A stretch of 64,000 bases of DNA. Origin: Semisulcospira habei (Eukaryota; Mollusca; Gastropoda; Semisulcospiridae). Where the stretch lies: the NCBI GenBank assembly GCA_036245525.1, contig BTPG01000005.1:206634291-206698290 (forward strand), written 5' to 3'. Below the pieces are notes generated by a model, which was given only the letters and a program-made list of their open reading frames with translations, was not told where the DNA came from and did no database searches. How positions within the stretch are numbered: the first letter of the stretch is position 1; every line of letters starts with the position of its first letter. Both the position numbers and the translations under genes were made by a program. Below, in pieces: positions 1-11,450 of the stretch.

Positions 1-208
1 AATATGTTTAGTTTTTAAGCGTCAATAGTCAGAAATATGACCCGATATCCACCGATACAAACCAGAGCATGTGTCAGTGAACAGTTGCTTCCCCTGTACC
101 AGGCGAAATGAATTTTCACCGCGTTTCTGCGTGTGCGGAAAAGGCATTTCGATGCAATGAAAATGTTTCGTTTCTTGTGCATTTAATTTCTCCGTGTAGG
201 GAAGCCAT

Positions 209-521
209 AAGGGAAGTCACTGACAGTCTTTCATGACGGGTGATCTTTCATAAGGGAAGTCACTGACAGCCTTTCATGATGGGTGATCTTTCATAAGGGA
301 AGTCACTGACAGTCTTTCATGACGGGTGATCTTTCATGAGGGAAGTCACTGACAGTCTTTCATGACGGGTGATCTTTCATGAGGGAAGTCACCGACAGTC
401 TTTCATGACGGGTGATCTTTCATAAGGGAAGTCACCGACAGTCTTTCATGATGGGTGATCTTTCATAAGGGAAGTCACTGACAGTCTTTCATGACGGGTG
501 ATCTTTCATAAGGGAAGTCAC
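209..521. repeat. 43-bp minisatellite, about 7.3 units
   Basis: Units begin at 209, 252, 295, 338, 381, 424 and 467, with a truncated one at 510. Each starts AAGGGAAGTCACTGACAG (or CCGACAG) and ends GGGTGATCTTTCAT. Units differ by only a few substitutions, so the array is young. Confidence 0.95.
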
Positions 522-841
522 GCAAAAACAGGTTCTTCACTGTCTTCTAACAATACTAACATCAAGAAAGCCACAAACTGTTCATAAGTAAAAACAAAGT
601 GTACCTGCTCAAGCAAGTGCGTGTGTGTGTGCGTAGGCGTGTGAGTGACTATTCACCTGTTTTCCGGACCACATACGGCAGGGTTTGACAATGGCTGGGG
701 GCAAGAGGTGGATACGGCTCCGTTGGTGTGTCAGGGCGGACTGCAGCAGGTTGCAGTAATCATGCCTGCAATATCCGGCAAAATCCAGTCAAAATCCAGT
801 CAATATTCCAAGTGTGCTTGTGCGTGTGTGCTTGTGTGGTG

Positions 842-965
842 GGTGCTCATGTGTGTGTGTGTGTGTGTGTGTGTATATCCAGCAAAGTCCAGTCCATATT
901 CTAAGTATGCATGTGTGTGTGTGCTCGTGTGTGTGCTCATGTGTGTGTGCATTGTTCCTAGGTGC

Positions 966-1039
<74 letters not shown>
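842..1039. repeat. GT microsatellites
   Basis: Interrupted (GT)n runs, the longest about 969-1039. The long Cys/Val and His/Thr ORFs on either strand here are translations of the dinucleotide, not genes. Confidence 0.95.
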
Positions 1040-1040
<1 letters not shown>

Positions 1041-1175
1041 GCGTCTTGGTGCACGTTTGTGTGTTGCGTCTTGGTGCACGTGTGTGTGTGCGTGTGTTGT
1101 GTCTAGGTACACGTGTGTGTGTGTGTTGAGTCTAGGTACATTGAGTGTGTGTGTGTGTCTAGGTACACATTTTTA

Positions 1176-1392
1176 TTAACCCAATTTTAGCCCCAATGTG
1201 CTACAGCAAGAGATGGCTCAACCATGATAATTCAAGGGCAGTGCCAGATTAGCTTGGCGCCCTCAGGCGCCATGCTAATCTGGCTCTACCCTTGAATTAT
1301 CATGGTCAATCTACCTCCTGCAGATAGTACATAGCCATTTAAGTGAAACCTCAAAAATCCTGGAAATGCAGCCATGGGCTTAAATGGGTTAG
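1176..1392. repeat. F1 hairpin element (MITE-like)
   Basis: Central stem 1221-1306 pairs CCATGATAATTCAAGGG..GGCGCC with its complement around a 3-nt loop. The left end is TTAACCC. The right end AAATGGGTTAG has lost a perfect TTAA. Confidence 0.8.
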
Positions 1393-2097
1393 ACAATATG
1401 TTATAGGTCATGGGGACAATGTCTGGCCAACTGCAGCTGAGGTCAGCCCAATGATCTTTAGCTTACAAAAATAAATCTGACTATAACGTGCATTATCTCA
1501 TGGAGGAACATTTCAGTTGTTTGATCCAGGCACCCAAGCACAGCGCACGGTTATACTACAGCCTTTTATGGGCGCTTGCGACAGGTGGCCCATATTTTGG
1601 GTGTGGAAATATTAAGGACATAAGGTGTGACACACACAGAGGTACAGCCTCACCTGTTAAAGAACTGTCCACGGATTGTGAGAGCTGCTCCGCCTACCAG
1701 GTGATCCTGGATCAAGCCGGCTAGCGGTGTGGCATCCTTTGGCACCAGGTAATTGTTGTCAGTGCTGGCTGTAACAAATACAATGCACAAAATGTTCTGG
1801 TTGGTACTTGGCACCTTACAACTCTTCAATGTGTGCTAGTCTGTATTTTTCTCCTCTACGCATAGAATTGTGTGTGCTGGACTGTGTTTTCAGACCTTTG
1901 GGCCAGTGGCAACTACCCAAAATGTCACACCCTGACTGCCAGCATCGAGGAAGTTTCTCTCTGAAACCACAGATTCATTGGTGGAAACCTCATCTGACTG
2001 AGGAACCTCTATGCAAATGAGGCCAACATGAAACATAAATCCTCATGAACCATGCATCGGATGGTTCAGTATGCATGTATACATATAATAAACTTAC

Positions 2098-2236
2098 CTA
2101 TCCCGTACGCCTCAGCTCTGCCGAGTTCACTTTGTGGGAAGTGAGCATTCATCTCGTCACCATCAAAGTCTGCATTGTATGCCTTACAGTTAGAGTAGTG
2201 CATACGCAGAGTCTTTAGCCCATATAACACGCGAGC
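2098..2236 (-). CDS. POLR1A: POLR1A exon 11: catalytic aspartate loop
   Basis: Encodes the active-site segment of the largest RNA polymerase I subunit, which copies ribosomal DNA in the nucleolus. The translation contains [20 protein letters not shown]; the three aspartates of DFDGD bind the catalytic magnesium. The sequence [14 protein letters not shown] separates Pol I from Pol II and Pol III. Acceptor TTTTCAG/GCTCGC and donor GATAG/GTAAGT bound a 139-nt exon that begins in phase 0. The downstream C-terminal two thirds of the protein lie outside the window. Confidence 0.96.
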
Positions 2237-2513
2237 CTGAAAATAACCATGATACACATTCATTATCCCGGCCAGCCTTCATCTCATTCTTGCCACTGCG
2301 TCAAGATATAATAATAATAACAACAAAACAATAACAAAATTTATCAAGTGCAAAATTCTAATTAACCCAGACCTGTTTACCCTCCAAATGACTCATGAGG
2401 AAGATAACAGTGAATTATGAGGGAGATTTATCACCGAAAGAGGGAAAAGAAAACACTCACAATTCAAGATATATTTATTGTCCACTCATGATTTCAAGTT
2501 GTACCACACATGG

Positions 2514-2892
2514 TTGATTGATTGTACATTGCTTAACGTCCCGACAGCAACAAGGCTTTCTCAGGACGTGCCTGCACTGCTTGTGAAAAAAAAAAAACAG
2601 AACATTGAATGTATGTCGCCAGCCGGTCAAATACGTTAAATAAACCTAACACATGAGGCCTAAATAAAGCTAAGACCATTTAGCAACACACATCCAATAT
2701 CAAGAGCTACAGGCAGTGCAGACAGTAGGGAGAGTTTTTAAAAGGCAAATACAGGTGAATGGACAAAGGGTAGACAGAAACACATGCCCCAGAATAGAGA
2801 GAAAAACCCACCCTGTGGGGCTGACCAGGGTGACCCTGAGAACTAAAAAATACCTAACCCCACCCAAGTCCCCCAGGGCAGACCCGGGTGGG
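2514..2892 (-). mobile_element. SINE-like retroposon, copy 1
   Basis: Flanked by the 13-bp duplication GTACCACACATGG (2501-2513 and 2893-2905). One end is TTGATTGATTGTACATTGC and the other GGGCAGACCCGGGTGGG. The same unit recurs at 21622-21979 and 50143-50527. No tRNA-like promoter boxes were recognised, so SINE is inferred from length, target duplications and the simple-repeat end. It lies in the transcribed 3' part of the hAT. Confidence 0.8.
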
Positions 2893-3053
2893 GTACCACA
2901 CATGGACAAAGAGTCATTTCTCATATCCTGGATCCACATACTGCACCACAAGTACTGATAATTTACAATCTGATGCATACAAGCTCATACTGCACTACAA
3001 GTACTGATAAATTCCAATGATGAGGGAAGCCTGCAGTGCAATCAGAGAACAGC

Positions 3054-3646
3054 CTATTTCTTCAGACTCTGGTAATAAGCACCCTTTAGCTGCTGCAGGG
3101 ATGCATCACTCAGTTTGGCAGCTGGTTGGGTCTTCAATACCATGAGTGCCTCTGTTGTATCAGAGTGCAGGCTGTGCCTCTGATCGGTGCAGGTTTTCCT
3201 AACCATGGAAAACAAACGCTCACATGGAGCACTTGAATGAGGGATGGTCAGGATGCCTTTCATGACCCTCACAAGCTCAGGGAACCTTTTCTGTAGCTTA
3301 AACCAGGTTTGGTCAACCCTTTCCACCTCATCTAGGTCCATTTCAGAGCATTGCATCTGGGCAAATTGTTCTAGTACAAGATCTCTCTCTGCATCTCCAC
3401 GAAGCATTGGAAATGTTTGCAAAAAGTAGTCGAGCTGTGAAGAGGTCACAGATGTCCTTTGACGGGGGTCGACCACAGCTGCATTCACCAGGACTTTGTC
3501 ATCCAATGGGAGGTTGTCAACAAGGTACTGACAAACAGTGACAAAATACATCCTCACAGCCTTGAAGAAGTCAGGGATCCTCTCCTCCCTGATGTTGTGC
3601 TTCTTGGGTTCAGCTAGCATGTCCTTCACGCCTTTACCATAGCCGA
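3054..3646 (-). pseudogene. hAT transposase C-terminal exon part with dimerisation domain
   Basis: Open for about 197 residues to the TAG at 3054-3056. The motif PHSSAPCERLFSMVRKTCTD followed by leucine-rich LMVLK is the hAT C-terminal dimerisation signature. The reading frame runs straight into the inverted-repeat end of the RAG1-N-like transposon at 3646/3647, so the upstream part of this exon is displaced to 6333-6430. Confidence 0.88.
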
Positions 3647-4307
3647 CACTTAGTTCGCTTCCAGCTGCCAGAGAGATAAGGCTGCCGCGAGTTCCACTCT
3701 CGCCTGCTCATTCTATTTATATCGCACTACTGAGCGGTACACGGCGTGACCGGCTCTCTGCCGCTATAACAACTACCTACACATTTGTATTCATAACACA
3801 TCTCTGCCTAAAGTGACTGTTGTGGAAGCAACATCGTTCAAATGTTGAAATTCTCACCTACACACTGATACCAAACATGACAACATTACGACTTGCACTT
3901 GTGTAGCAGGTCATGGTGAAAATAAAGAGAACGGGAATTTGTTGATGTACGAAAACGAGAATTTATTGTGAAATTGACAAAGTTCCCACAGCCATAACAC
4001 AAAGACGCTACTTTTCCCAGTGAAACACACTTGCATGCATAAGGGTTAGCATGCCTACAGTACGTATCACTTAATGGATTTTGGGTTCATGGTGGGGGAC
4101 GGAAGCAGGAGGGTAATTAATGAGGTCACTGACAGGTGTCGACAGACAAGTTCCAGACATCCGACTTGGTGTACACTCCCGGCATTGGGGAAAGAGAGGG
4201 CTTAGTTACACGGATACTATTGAGGAGATAGCCACGTTTCTTTCTTGGGAAATAGTGTAACACTAACAGTCAACCTTGTAAATGTACTTTTGATTTAACT
4301 TTTGATC

Positions 4308-4904
4308 ATGATGGAGTCTGATGAAACGCGTACAGTCTGCGTACACACAGGTGTGTTCCATGCAATGAGAGTTAATGCATTGTGCAGAATATGTGGCGAG
4401 AGATCACAAAAGAGATACACGGATAAAAAGTCATTTCTTTGTATCAATTATGAACACTTAATCCACAAGTGTTATGGAATTAATATCCAGGAAGACAAAG
4501 ACATGATGCACTCCAAAACAATGTGTAGGAGTTGCTATTGTCGGATGAAACGGATAGACTCGACTGAAACACGTGTGTCCGAGGGGACAACGCGAAATGC
4601 GGCGTCTGATATTGCCTCATCACAACACATTTGGACCATGTTCCATCCAAATACGAGTGTTGAAGAATGTGTCGCGTGTGTTCACTTCATGCAGCTAGGT
4701 AAAGGAGGACGACCAGCGAAGCGGGGTTCCCGGCATGGAAAGAAACGATCGTTTCGATCCGCGGAATGTGACACTCATAACACTGACACTGATAACAGCA
4801 CTAATGAAGGTGATAGTGGTATACAAGTTTTTATTCCGCCGACGTCTACTCCCCGTAAAACGGTTCTTATGTCTAGTGTGTCAGAAAATGTGTTAAACCT
4901 CAAG
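4308..4904 (+). CDS. RAG1 N-terminal-domain-like protein (first exon, partial)
   Basis: About 199 residues from ATG at 4308 (or 4311). Zinc-ligand spacing follows the RAG1 N-terminal region: LCRICGERSQKR near residue 27, then an SFLCINYEHLIHKCYGI helix, CRSCYCRMKR near residue 73, IWTMFHPN, ECVACVHF, then a basic stretch (GRPAKRGSRHGKKR). In RAG1 this region binds zinc, interacts with partner proteins and supports recombination but is not catalytic. A consensus donor AAG/GTATGT at 4904/4905 suggests a further exon has been lost. Without splicing the frame runs on to a stop at 5090, through inverted-repeat sequence. The function within the transposon is unknown. Confidence 0.75.
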
Positions 4905-5016
4905 GTATGTTTAAAAACACTGTTGAATATTGTGACCTGTTATGGACTGATCGTATTTCGGGATGGCAATAGCAGTCTGTGGAGTACCGAGACGGCTGCG
5001 GGCGAGAAATGCCAGA

Positions 5017-6332
5017 ACACGCGACCTGTCAGTGACCTCATTAACCACCCTCCTGCTTCCGTCCCCCACTATGAATCCAAAATCCGGTAAGTGATACTTA
5101 CTGTAGGCATGCTGACCCTTATGCATGCAAGTGTGTTTCGTTGGGAAAAGTAGCGTCTTCGTGTTATGGCTGTGGGAACTTTGTCAATTTCACAACAAAC
5201 ACCGACATCAACAAATTCCCGTTCCCTTTATTTTTACCATAACCTACTACACAAGTGTAAGTCGTAATGTTGTCATGTTTGGTATCAGTGTGTAGGTGAG
5301 AATTTCAACTTTTGAACGATGTTGCTTCCACAACAGTCACTTCAGGCAGATTTGTGTTATGAATACAAACCAGTAGGTAGTTGTTATAGCGGCAGAGCGC
5401 CGGTCATGCCGTGTACCGCACAACACGCGACCTGTCAGTGACCTCATTAACCACCCTCCTGCTTTCGTCCCCCACCATGAATCCAAAATCCGCTAAGTGA
5501 TACTTACTGTAGGCATGCTGACCCTTATGCATGCAAGTGTGTTTCGTTGGGAAAAGTAGCATCTTCGTGTTATGGCTGTGGGAACTTTGTCAATTTCACA
5601 ACAAACACCGACATCAACAAATTCCCTTTCCCTTTATTTTTACCATAACCTGCTACACAAGTGTAAGTCATAATGTTGTCATGTTTGGTATCAGTGTGTA
5701 GGTGAGAATTTCAACTTTTGAACGATGTTGCTTCCACAACAGTCACTTCAGGCAGATTTGTGTTATGAATACAAACCAGTAGGTAGTTGTTATAGCGGCA
5801 GAGCGCCGGTCACGCCGTGTACCGCACAACACGCGACCTGTCAGTGACCTCATTAACCACCCTCCTGCTTTCGTCCCCCACCATGAATCCAAAATCCGGT
5901 AAGTGATACTTACTGTAGGCATGCTGACCCTTATGCATGCAAGTGTGTTTCGTTGGGAAAAGTAGCGTCTTCGTGTTATGGCTGTGGGAACTTTGTCAAT
6001 TTCACAACAAACACCGACATCGTACATCAACAAATTCCCGTTCTCTTTATTTTCACCATAACCTGCTACACAAGTGCAAGTCGTAATGTTGTCATATTTG
6101 GTATCAGTGTGTAGGTGAGAATTTCAACTTTTGAACGATGTTGCTTCCACAACAGTCACTGTAAGCAGAGATGTGTTATGAATACAAATGTGTAGGTAGT
6201 TGTTATAGCGGCAGAGCGCCGGTCACGCCGTGTACCCCACAGTAGCAAGCGATATAAATAGAATGAGCGGGCGAGAGTGGAATGTAACCTCGCGGCGCCT
6301 TATCTCGCTGGCAGCTGGAAGCGAACTAAGTG
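5017..6332. repeat. 406-bp tandem repeats forming the right inverted-repeat arm
   Basis: Three units start at 5017, 5423 and 5829 with ACACGCGACCTGTCAGTGAC. The first two are nearly identical. The third continues into the true transposon end at 6332. The left arm has a single inverted copy, so the right arm was amplified after the element formed. Confidence 0.9.
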
Positions 6333-6430
6333 CTAGGCGCCAGCACTGGCTGGTAAAGCCGTGCCTTAGCTGCTGTTCCAATGAGAAGATCTGCATCTGC
6401 CTTCTGCTTGTCTTTCGCCTGGAATTGCAC
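6333..6430 (-). pseudogene. hAT transposase exon 7, upstream part
   Basis: Acceptor TGACTGTTAG/GTGCAATTCC starts a phase-0 frame reading VQFQAKDKQKADADLLIGTA, typical of the segment before the last hAT domain. It stops abruptly at the RAG1-N-like transposon end (6332) and resumes at 3646, shown by the matching domain order. It is too short to stand out as an ORF. Confidence 0.75.
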
Positions 6431-6849
6431 CTAACAGTCAAAAACAATCGTGCCTGCTTCAGTTGGCATTTCAGTCAAAATAGATGTGCTAAGGAAACAA
6501 TATACCAAATTTTGCAAGCAATTAATATGACTGCAAGAACCTATTCTTTAATTGTGTGTCATTCTATTTTCTTGCATAGAAAACAACAACAAAAATTCAT
6601 TTTTCTTTAAAAGGTATTTTTTCGAAAAATACTTACCGATGACATGACTGAATGGAAGTGTCTACTACTTACTCATTCTAGCCTAAGAGCCAGTTGTGTT
6701 AAGACACAACCCGGGAGGCACTCGGGGAACCCCGAGGGGACCAAGAGTTGTCTCCCTATACCCACCACCCGGAAGCCGGGTACCCATAATCCCTCAGTCA
6801 GGATACTTGGCGCACGAGCGGCAAGCGGGGCAGGTGGGAGGGTCGTTTG

Positions 6850-6947
6850 AGTCATGTCATCGGTAAGTATTTTTCGAAAAAATACCTTTTAAAGAAAAAT
6901 GAATTTGTTTCTTCAAAAACATTACCGATGACATGACTGAATGGAAG
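6850..6947. repeat. Internal complementary region of DIRS-like element 1
   Basis: Its reverse complement runs from CTTCCATTCAGTCATGTC, through the terminal TTGAAGAAACAAATT, directly into CATTTTTCTTTAAAAGG of the left end. It is therefore a stored complement of the circular junction. Both sides match the real termini essentially perfectly. Confidence 0.85.
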
Positions 6948-9754
6948 AATTGCGAACAGGAGGTGGGTGCCGCGCTCCAGCACACTTTAGGGCCCAAGGG
7001 CCGTCCTCCCGAACGCAAACTCCCGACGACCCTAGGTAGGTGAATACCTACGGCGCTGAGGCGCCAGGAGGGAGTTGTGCCCCCCGCAAAAAGGCCTCCA
7101 CCAGAGCGAGGAGTCTCTCTGGCCTGGCAGAGCTCTGCAATCGAGGCGGGCGAAGTCATCCTGCCCGCCAGCCTCCAGTAGCCACGAAGTGCAAGCCAGT
7201 ACAGTCCCTGACGCATGTGACGTTCGTGGCCCTGCAAGTGCCTTGATAACGCACCTGTAGCCTCTAACCTCCCTGAGGGAGGGGTCCTGTAATTCAGAAC
7301 GTATGACTGAGCTTAACCAGGAAGAACGTCCGGCATGTAGCGTCAGTGCTGCCGGAACCGGCAAAGAGGCGAGCGCGTCCGAAGCGAACGGCTATGTCGT
7401 AGGCACCCGTGAGGCTTGTACAGGGATTTGCTACGTGGTCTCCTGGTGGAATAGCGCCCCGTAAGCGGGCGCAAGGTGAACCTGTGGACCAAGGCGCGGC
7501 GGTCCAGGTAAGGTATGGTCCGAGAGGAGCTGTACGTAATTGTTCCCTCGAACTGTAGGCAGACAGGGTGAGGCGTAGCTCCTGAAGCTCGTTAACCAAT
7601 CCACCACGGCAACATCCCTCAGGCGCCGTATGGCTGCAAGGGCAAGACGTAGCATTCGATGACTCCTCCCGAGGGGAGTCGACAGGAGGCTCCGGACGAG
7701 CGCGTGTAAGTCTCTCCGACCCGGGCTCTGAGGAGAGGCGGGTTCCTGTCGGCAAGTGGACCCCCAGCAGGATCCCGGCGGCTTACTTGGAGACGAGTGG
7801 GTACCAAGATTGTACGTGGGACTACGTCGCCAAGCGCGACTCTCTGAACTGGGCTCTGTGAGGCGAGTTCTCTGCTTCTCAAAAGCTGTGTCCGGGCTCG
7901 CTCCGTCCGGGTAGCGGCCTCGGTCAAGGCCCCATCCTGTGCCCCAGTCCACTGAAAACGTAGGATCATCCTGGTCTCATGCGCCGATCCTCCGAAGGTG
8001 TCCTGGTGTATTCCGTGTGTAGCCACTGGTCCCACCGGGGAAGACTGGCCCAGATCTACCGTCGGTCCAGGTAGCGTCACGCACGGAGGGAGATGAAGTT
8101 CTTTCCCCAAGCACCAGGGTAGGGGGTATGCACTGGTCGGAGGATCGCCAGCTGCCCTGATCCTGGAAGAACACCTCCGCTGTCGCGTAGCCGAAGAGGA
8201 GAAGCTCCTGTGACCTATCCTTCCCCCCACGAGCCGAAGAAGCAGGCCTAGTAGTCCGCGTCAGATCCAAGCTAAGCACGCTCTTGTCCGCGAAGTCCGA
8301 AGGTCGAAGGGTTGGACCTCGAGAAGAATCACGGAAGTAGGAAGCGTAGCTTCAGCAGCCGGGCTTAGAGACGACTAAGGTGAGTAGATTCGCCTCCGTG
8401 TAGTGGCTAGGCCTCCACTCCGAGCACAGCCAAGCGGTACCACCTGTCCGAAGTACGGCACCCCCCGGGTGCCCAACGAGAGTTGTCGAGATGGTTAGAC
8501 GTCAGGGAGAAGGGGCTGTGCTTTGGTTCCCCAGTGTCCACGATGGATGAGAACCCCCGGTGAGTCAAGGGGCGATGCCGGGCAACTTCCACAGCAGGGC
8601 GGCGGCGATGAGCTTGGATGTCCCGTCCAGCGCCGGCCGAGTGTCCATCCGCGCAGAAGAACAGGTCTGATGGAACCGCAGCACTGGAAGCCGAAGAAGA
8701 GGAAGAGGAGAAACGGCTGAGACGTCCGAGCAACCAGTCCGAGGGGTCGTCAGCCGTCAAACTCAGGGTGTCAAAGTCCCGCTGTCTGGAACCGGCGACC
8801 GAGGAGGGCTCCGAGGGAGGGAATCCCGCTGACGGCGAACCGCAGGTCGAAGACTCCCTCCGAAGGGGAGAGCGAAGACGGAGCGACGCGGCGAGGTTCT
8901 CCCGTTTGCCGAAGGCGGGTTCCGACGAGGAGAACGGCTGCGACGAGGAGGAACGGAACGGAGAGGACGAGGGAAGGGGAAGTGGCCGGTCGATGGGAAG
9001 AGGAACGGGACGAACGGGAGTCCGAACGAGATGAGGAACGCGAAACCAGTCGAGGGAGTCCTGATCCGTCGAACGATGAGTGGAGAAGGTCCTCCTACGA
9101 TCTTGCGAAGCAGAGCGATAACGGTGAGTAGAATCCCAGCGCCTACGATCCTCGCGAACAGGAGGATCCGGACGAGTGCGTGTAAGTCTCTGTGAACCAG
9201 GCTCTTGGGAGAGGCGGGTTGCTTGCCGGCAAGGGGATCCCTGCGGCCAGAGATGAGTGGGGAACGAACCAGGCTCTTGGGAGAGGCGGGTTTCTGTGCA
9301 CTAATCCGTTGAATACTCAAGTGGCGTCTTCTGTGTCGGATCAAGTTGGTTTCGCGCGTCCGGTGCCGGGGGCACAGCGGAAGGCGTCTTGGGCAACTCC
9401 AAGCACCCGAGCGGGAAGGTCCTCTATGATCTTGCGAGGGAGAGCGATAACGTCGAGTAGAATCCCTGTGTCTACGCTCTTCACAACCAGGAGGTTCCGG
9501 ACGAGTGCGTGAATGTCTCTGTGAACCAGGCTCTTGGGAGAGGCGGGTTTCTTGCCGGCCAGGGGACCCCCAGCGGGATCCCGGCGGCTTCTTCAGAGAC
9601 GAGTGGGGAACGACGGTGGAGGAGGGACGCCACGAGCGTCCCACCAAACCAGGCTCTTGGGAGAGGCGGGTTCTTTCCACCAGCTGTATCCGGGCGCGCT
9701 CTCTAACGGAGGCGGTCTTGACGGTCGAACTCCCACACTGCACTAATCCCTCGA

Positions 9755-10480
9755 TTACTCAGTGGCGTTTTCTGTGTCGGATCCAGCTGGTCTCGCACGT
9801 CCGGTGCCGGGGGCACAGCGGAAGGCGTCTCGGCAATCTTCAAGTACCCGAGAGGGTAGGAGTCTCCCTCCTCTAAAGTTCCAGAGATTAGACCATCGCA
9901 GCTCCGGCCAGGTAGCACAGACGTTACAAGAGTGGTCGGAAGCACACCCAGCGCACAGGAGACAGACTGTACGGTTACCCGACGGCCACTGGAAGCCTCC
10001 GCATAGCTTGCATGTCCTCAGCAGTCCGATAGTGGTCCCTATTCTGGCGCCGCGCAGAGCGAGCGGGACGAGAGGTGGCCCGGAACTGTGTTGATAGTAG
10101 TCTCCGCTTCCTTGGAGACGAGCATTCTTACTAGAGTCCCTGGACGTGCACGTGAATGTCTCTGAGCCGGGCTCCGAGGGAGGCGGGCTTTCTTGCCGGT
10201 AAGGGGGACCCCCAGCGGGATCCCGCGGGCTTCTTGGAGCCAAGTGGGGCAGAAAGTGGACATGGCTTCTTGGAAGTCTTAGTCCGGGCGCGCTCCCTCC
10301 TGGAAGCGGCCTCATCGATCCAGGCCCACTTCGTGCACTAGTCCACTGAATCCGGTGTGGGGATTCCCACAGGGACGTCCTGGTCTCAAGCGACCGGTGC
10401 CAAGGATACGTTGGAAGGCGTATCCACATCCTGCGCATAGGAGACCCGACCCAGTGGTTGTCCGACGGCCACCGGAACAT
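9755..10480 (-). pseudogene. Gag-like Cys-rich ORF of DIRS-like element 1
   Basis: A 241-codon frame. Near residue 155 it contains CKLCGGFQWPSGNRTVCLLC followed by CASDHSCNVC and a Trp-rich tail. The cysteine pattern and the words WPS.N.TVCL and SDHSC recur in element 2 (27700-27850), and CAGC.SD recurs in element 3 (35300-35395). Shared protein words between diverged copies imply former coding. A structural (Gag) role is inferred from position at the 5' side of the element and from DIRS Gag proteins carrying similar Cys clusters. Confidence 0.5.
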
Positions 10481-11311
10481 CTGCCTTGCGTGAAGGACAT
10501 CGGCATGCCCCTCTTCATCGGGGCGGAACGGGATCCTTCAAGCACCAACAGCATAGGTCGCTCCCGCCTGCAGACGCTTCAATGCTGCCATCCGCGCTGC
10601 TGAGGCCAGGTGACGCAATCATCCCAATGTGGTAGGAGGCACCTCCCGTGTCGGAAGACAGGCCTAGTCCCAATGGGCGCTGCCTGGACATGAAGAACAC
10701 ACCTACCAGTAGCAGCCGGGCTGGGGCTTACAGCCGAGAAGCTGCTTGTCCTCTCAAGGTGGTAGTGTACTGCAACGTCCTAAGACGTCGGACGTGTGCG
10801 TAATTGTCTTTCCGAGCGGGCCTTGCCAGAGGCTGTTCCCGTGCGCTCCCCCTGGCAGCGGCCTCCACGATCCATGCTCGCGCACTAGTCGCGACATCCG
10901 GTGTGGCTTCTCTCCCAGGGCAGTCCGTTGTCGTGCGGAAACCCGCAGTGTCTGGAAGGCGCCTAAACCGGTGCCGATCGCTTGCAAGCAAGCATGGTCG
11001 GCGGGGCATCCGGTGCAGTGGCGAAAGACCCCTGGGGGCTGAACTAGCCACTGTCATCTGTGTGAATGGGTAGCGCATCCCTGCAACAGATAACACCCGA
11101 AGGCCTGCGGGCGAGTCCTGTGGGACTAAGCCACGAAAGGTAGCCTTCGTAACAACAAAACACACAAGCACCAAGCGGGGTAACAGACTGTCAAGCCTGC
11201 ACGCCAGCAGTGCAGCAAGAAGGTAGACTCACTGCCCTCAAGCACTAAGGTGAGCAACCAACATATGTAGCAAAAGTCAAACATGTCATGACAGAAGCGA
11301 GGTACCAAACT

Positions 11312-11450
11312 CAGACCTGTTTACCCCCTGGGTGTAGTCAGTGTACTTTCAACTGACTAATTGTGTACTTTGGACCTCACATGTGTAATTATTCCCAAGC
11401 CAGTGAGTTGTCAGTTTCTCCAAAAGTGTATTCTTGGGTAAACAGGTCTG
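11312..11450. mobile_element. Short hAT MITE related to the 2368-15366 transposon
   Basis: 139 bp with inverted ends CAGACCTGTTTACCC, identical to the long hAT. Flanking CAAACT on the left and CAACT on the right fit a 6-bp duplication with a 1-bp deletion. It is inserted in DIRS-like element 1. Confidence 0.75.

Larger units (their letters stand above)
1..2097 (-). other. Start of POLR1A intron 11, repeat-filled
   Basis: Intronic on the minus strand, because the exon ending at 2098 is followed by a consensus donor (GTAAGT). It holds a 43-bp minisatellite, GT-rich microsatellites and one F1 hairpin element. The stretch 1393-2097 shows only short unrelated ORFs, and I see nothing recognisable in it. 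Confidence 0.6.
3647..6332 (+). mobile_element. DNA transposon with long inverted repeats and a RAG1 N-terminal-like gene
   Basis: Inverted repeats of about 500 bp (3647-4142 against 5829-6332) begin CACTTAGTTCGCTTCCAGCT. The right side carries two further tandem 406-bp copies of the inner repeat. The only sizeable gene is a plus-strand ORF at 4308 resembling the N-terminal zinc-binding region of vertebrate RAG1. This layout recalls the N-RAG-TP elements reported from the mollusc Aplysia. The CAC start of the ends resembles Transib/RAG signal ends. No catalytic core is present, so this copy is non-autonomous or internally deleted. No clean target duplication was found. It interrupts an exon of the surrounding hAT transposase. 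Confidence 0.82.

Noticed and set aside
209..521. Possible CRISPR-like repeat-spacer pattern
   Set aside because: Units are contiguous with no unique spacers, and the genome is eukaryotic.
645..1179. Long Cys/Val and His/Thr ORFs on both strands
   Set aside because: They translate GT/CA dinucleotide repeats.
3642..6337. A 5-bp target duplication for the RAG1-N-like element
   Set aside because: The flanks (GCCGA on the left, CTAGG on the right) do not match. GCCTA/GGCTA on the minus strand is close but needs a mismatch and a shifted end, so none is claimed.
6859..6868. Splice-donor-like CGGTAAGTAT within the DIRS-like ends
   Set aside because: It recurs because it is part of the terminal sequence. 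No exon ends there in a readable frame.
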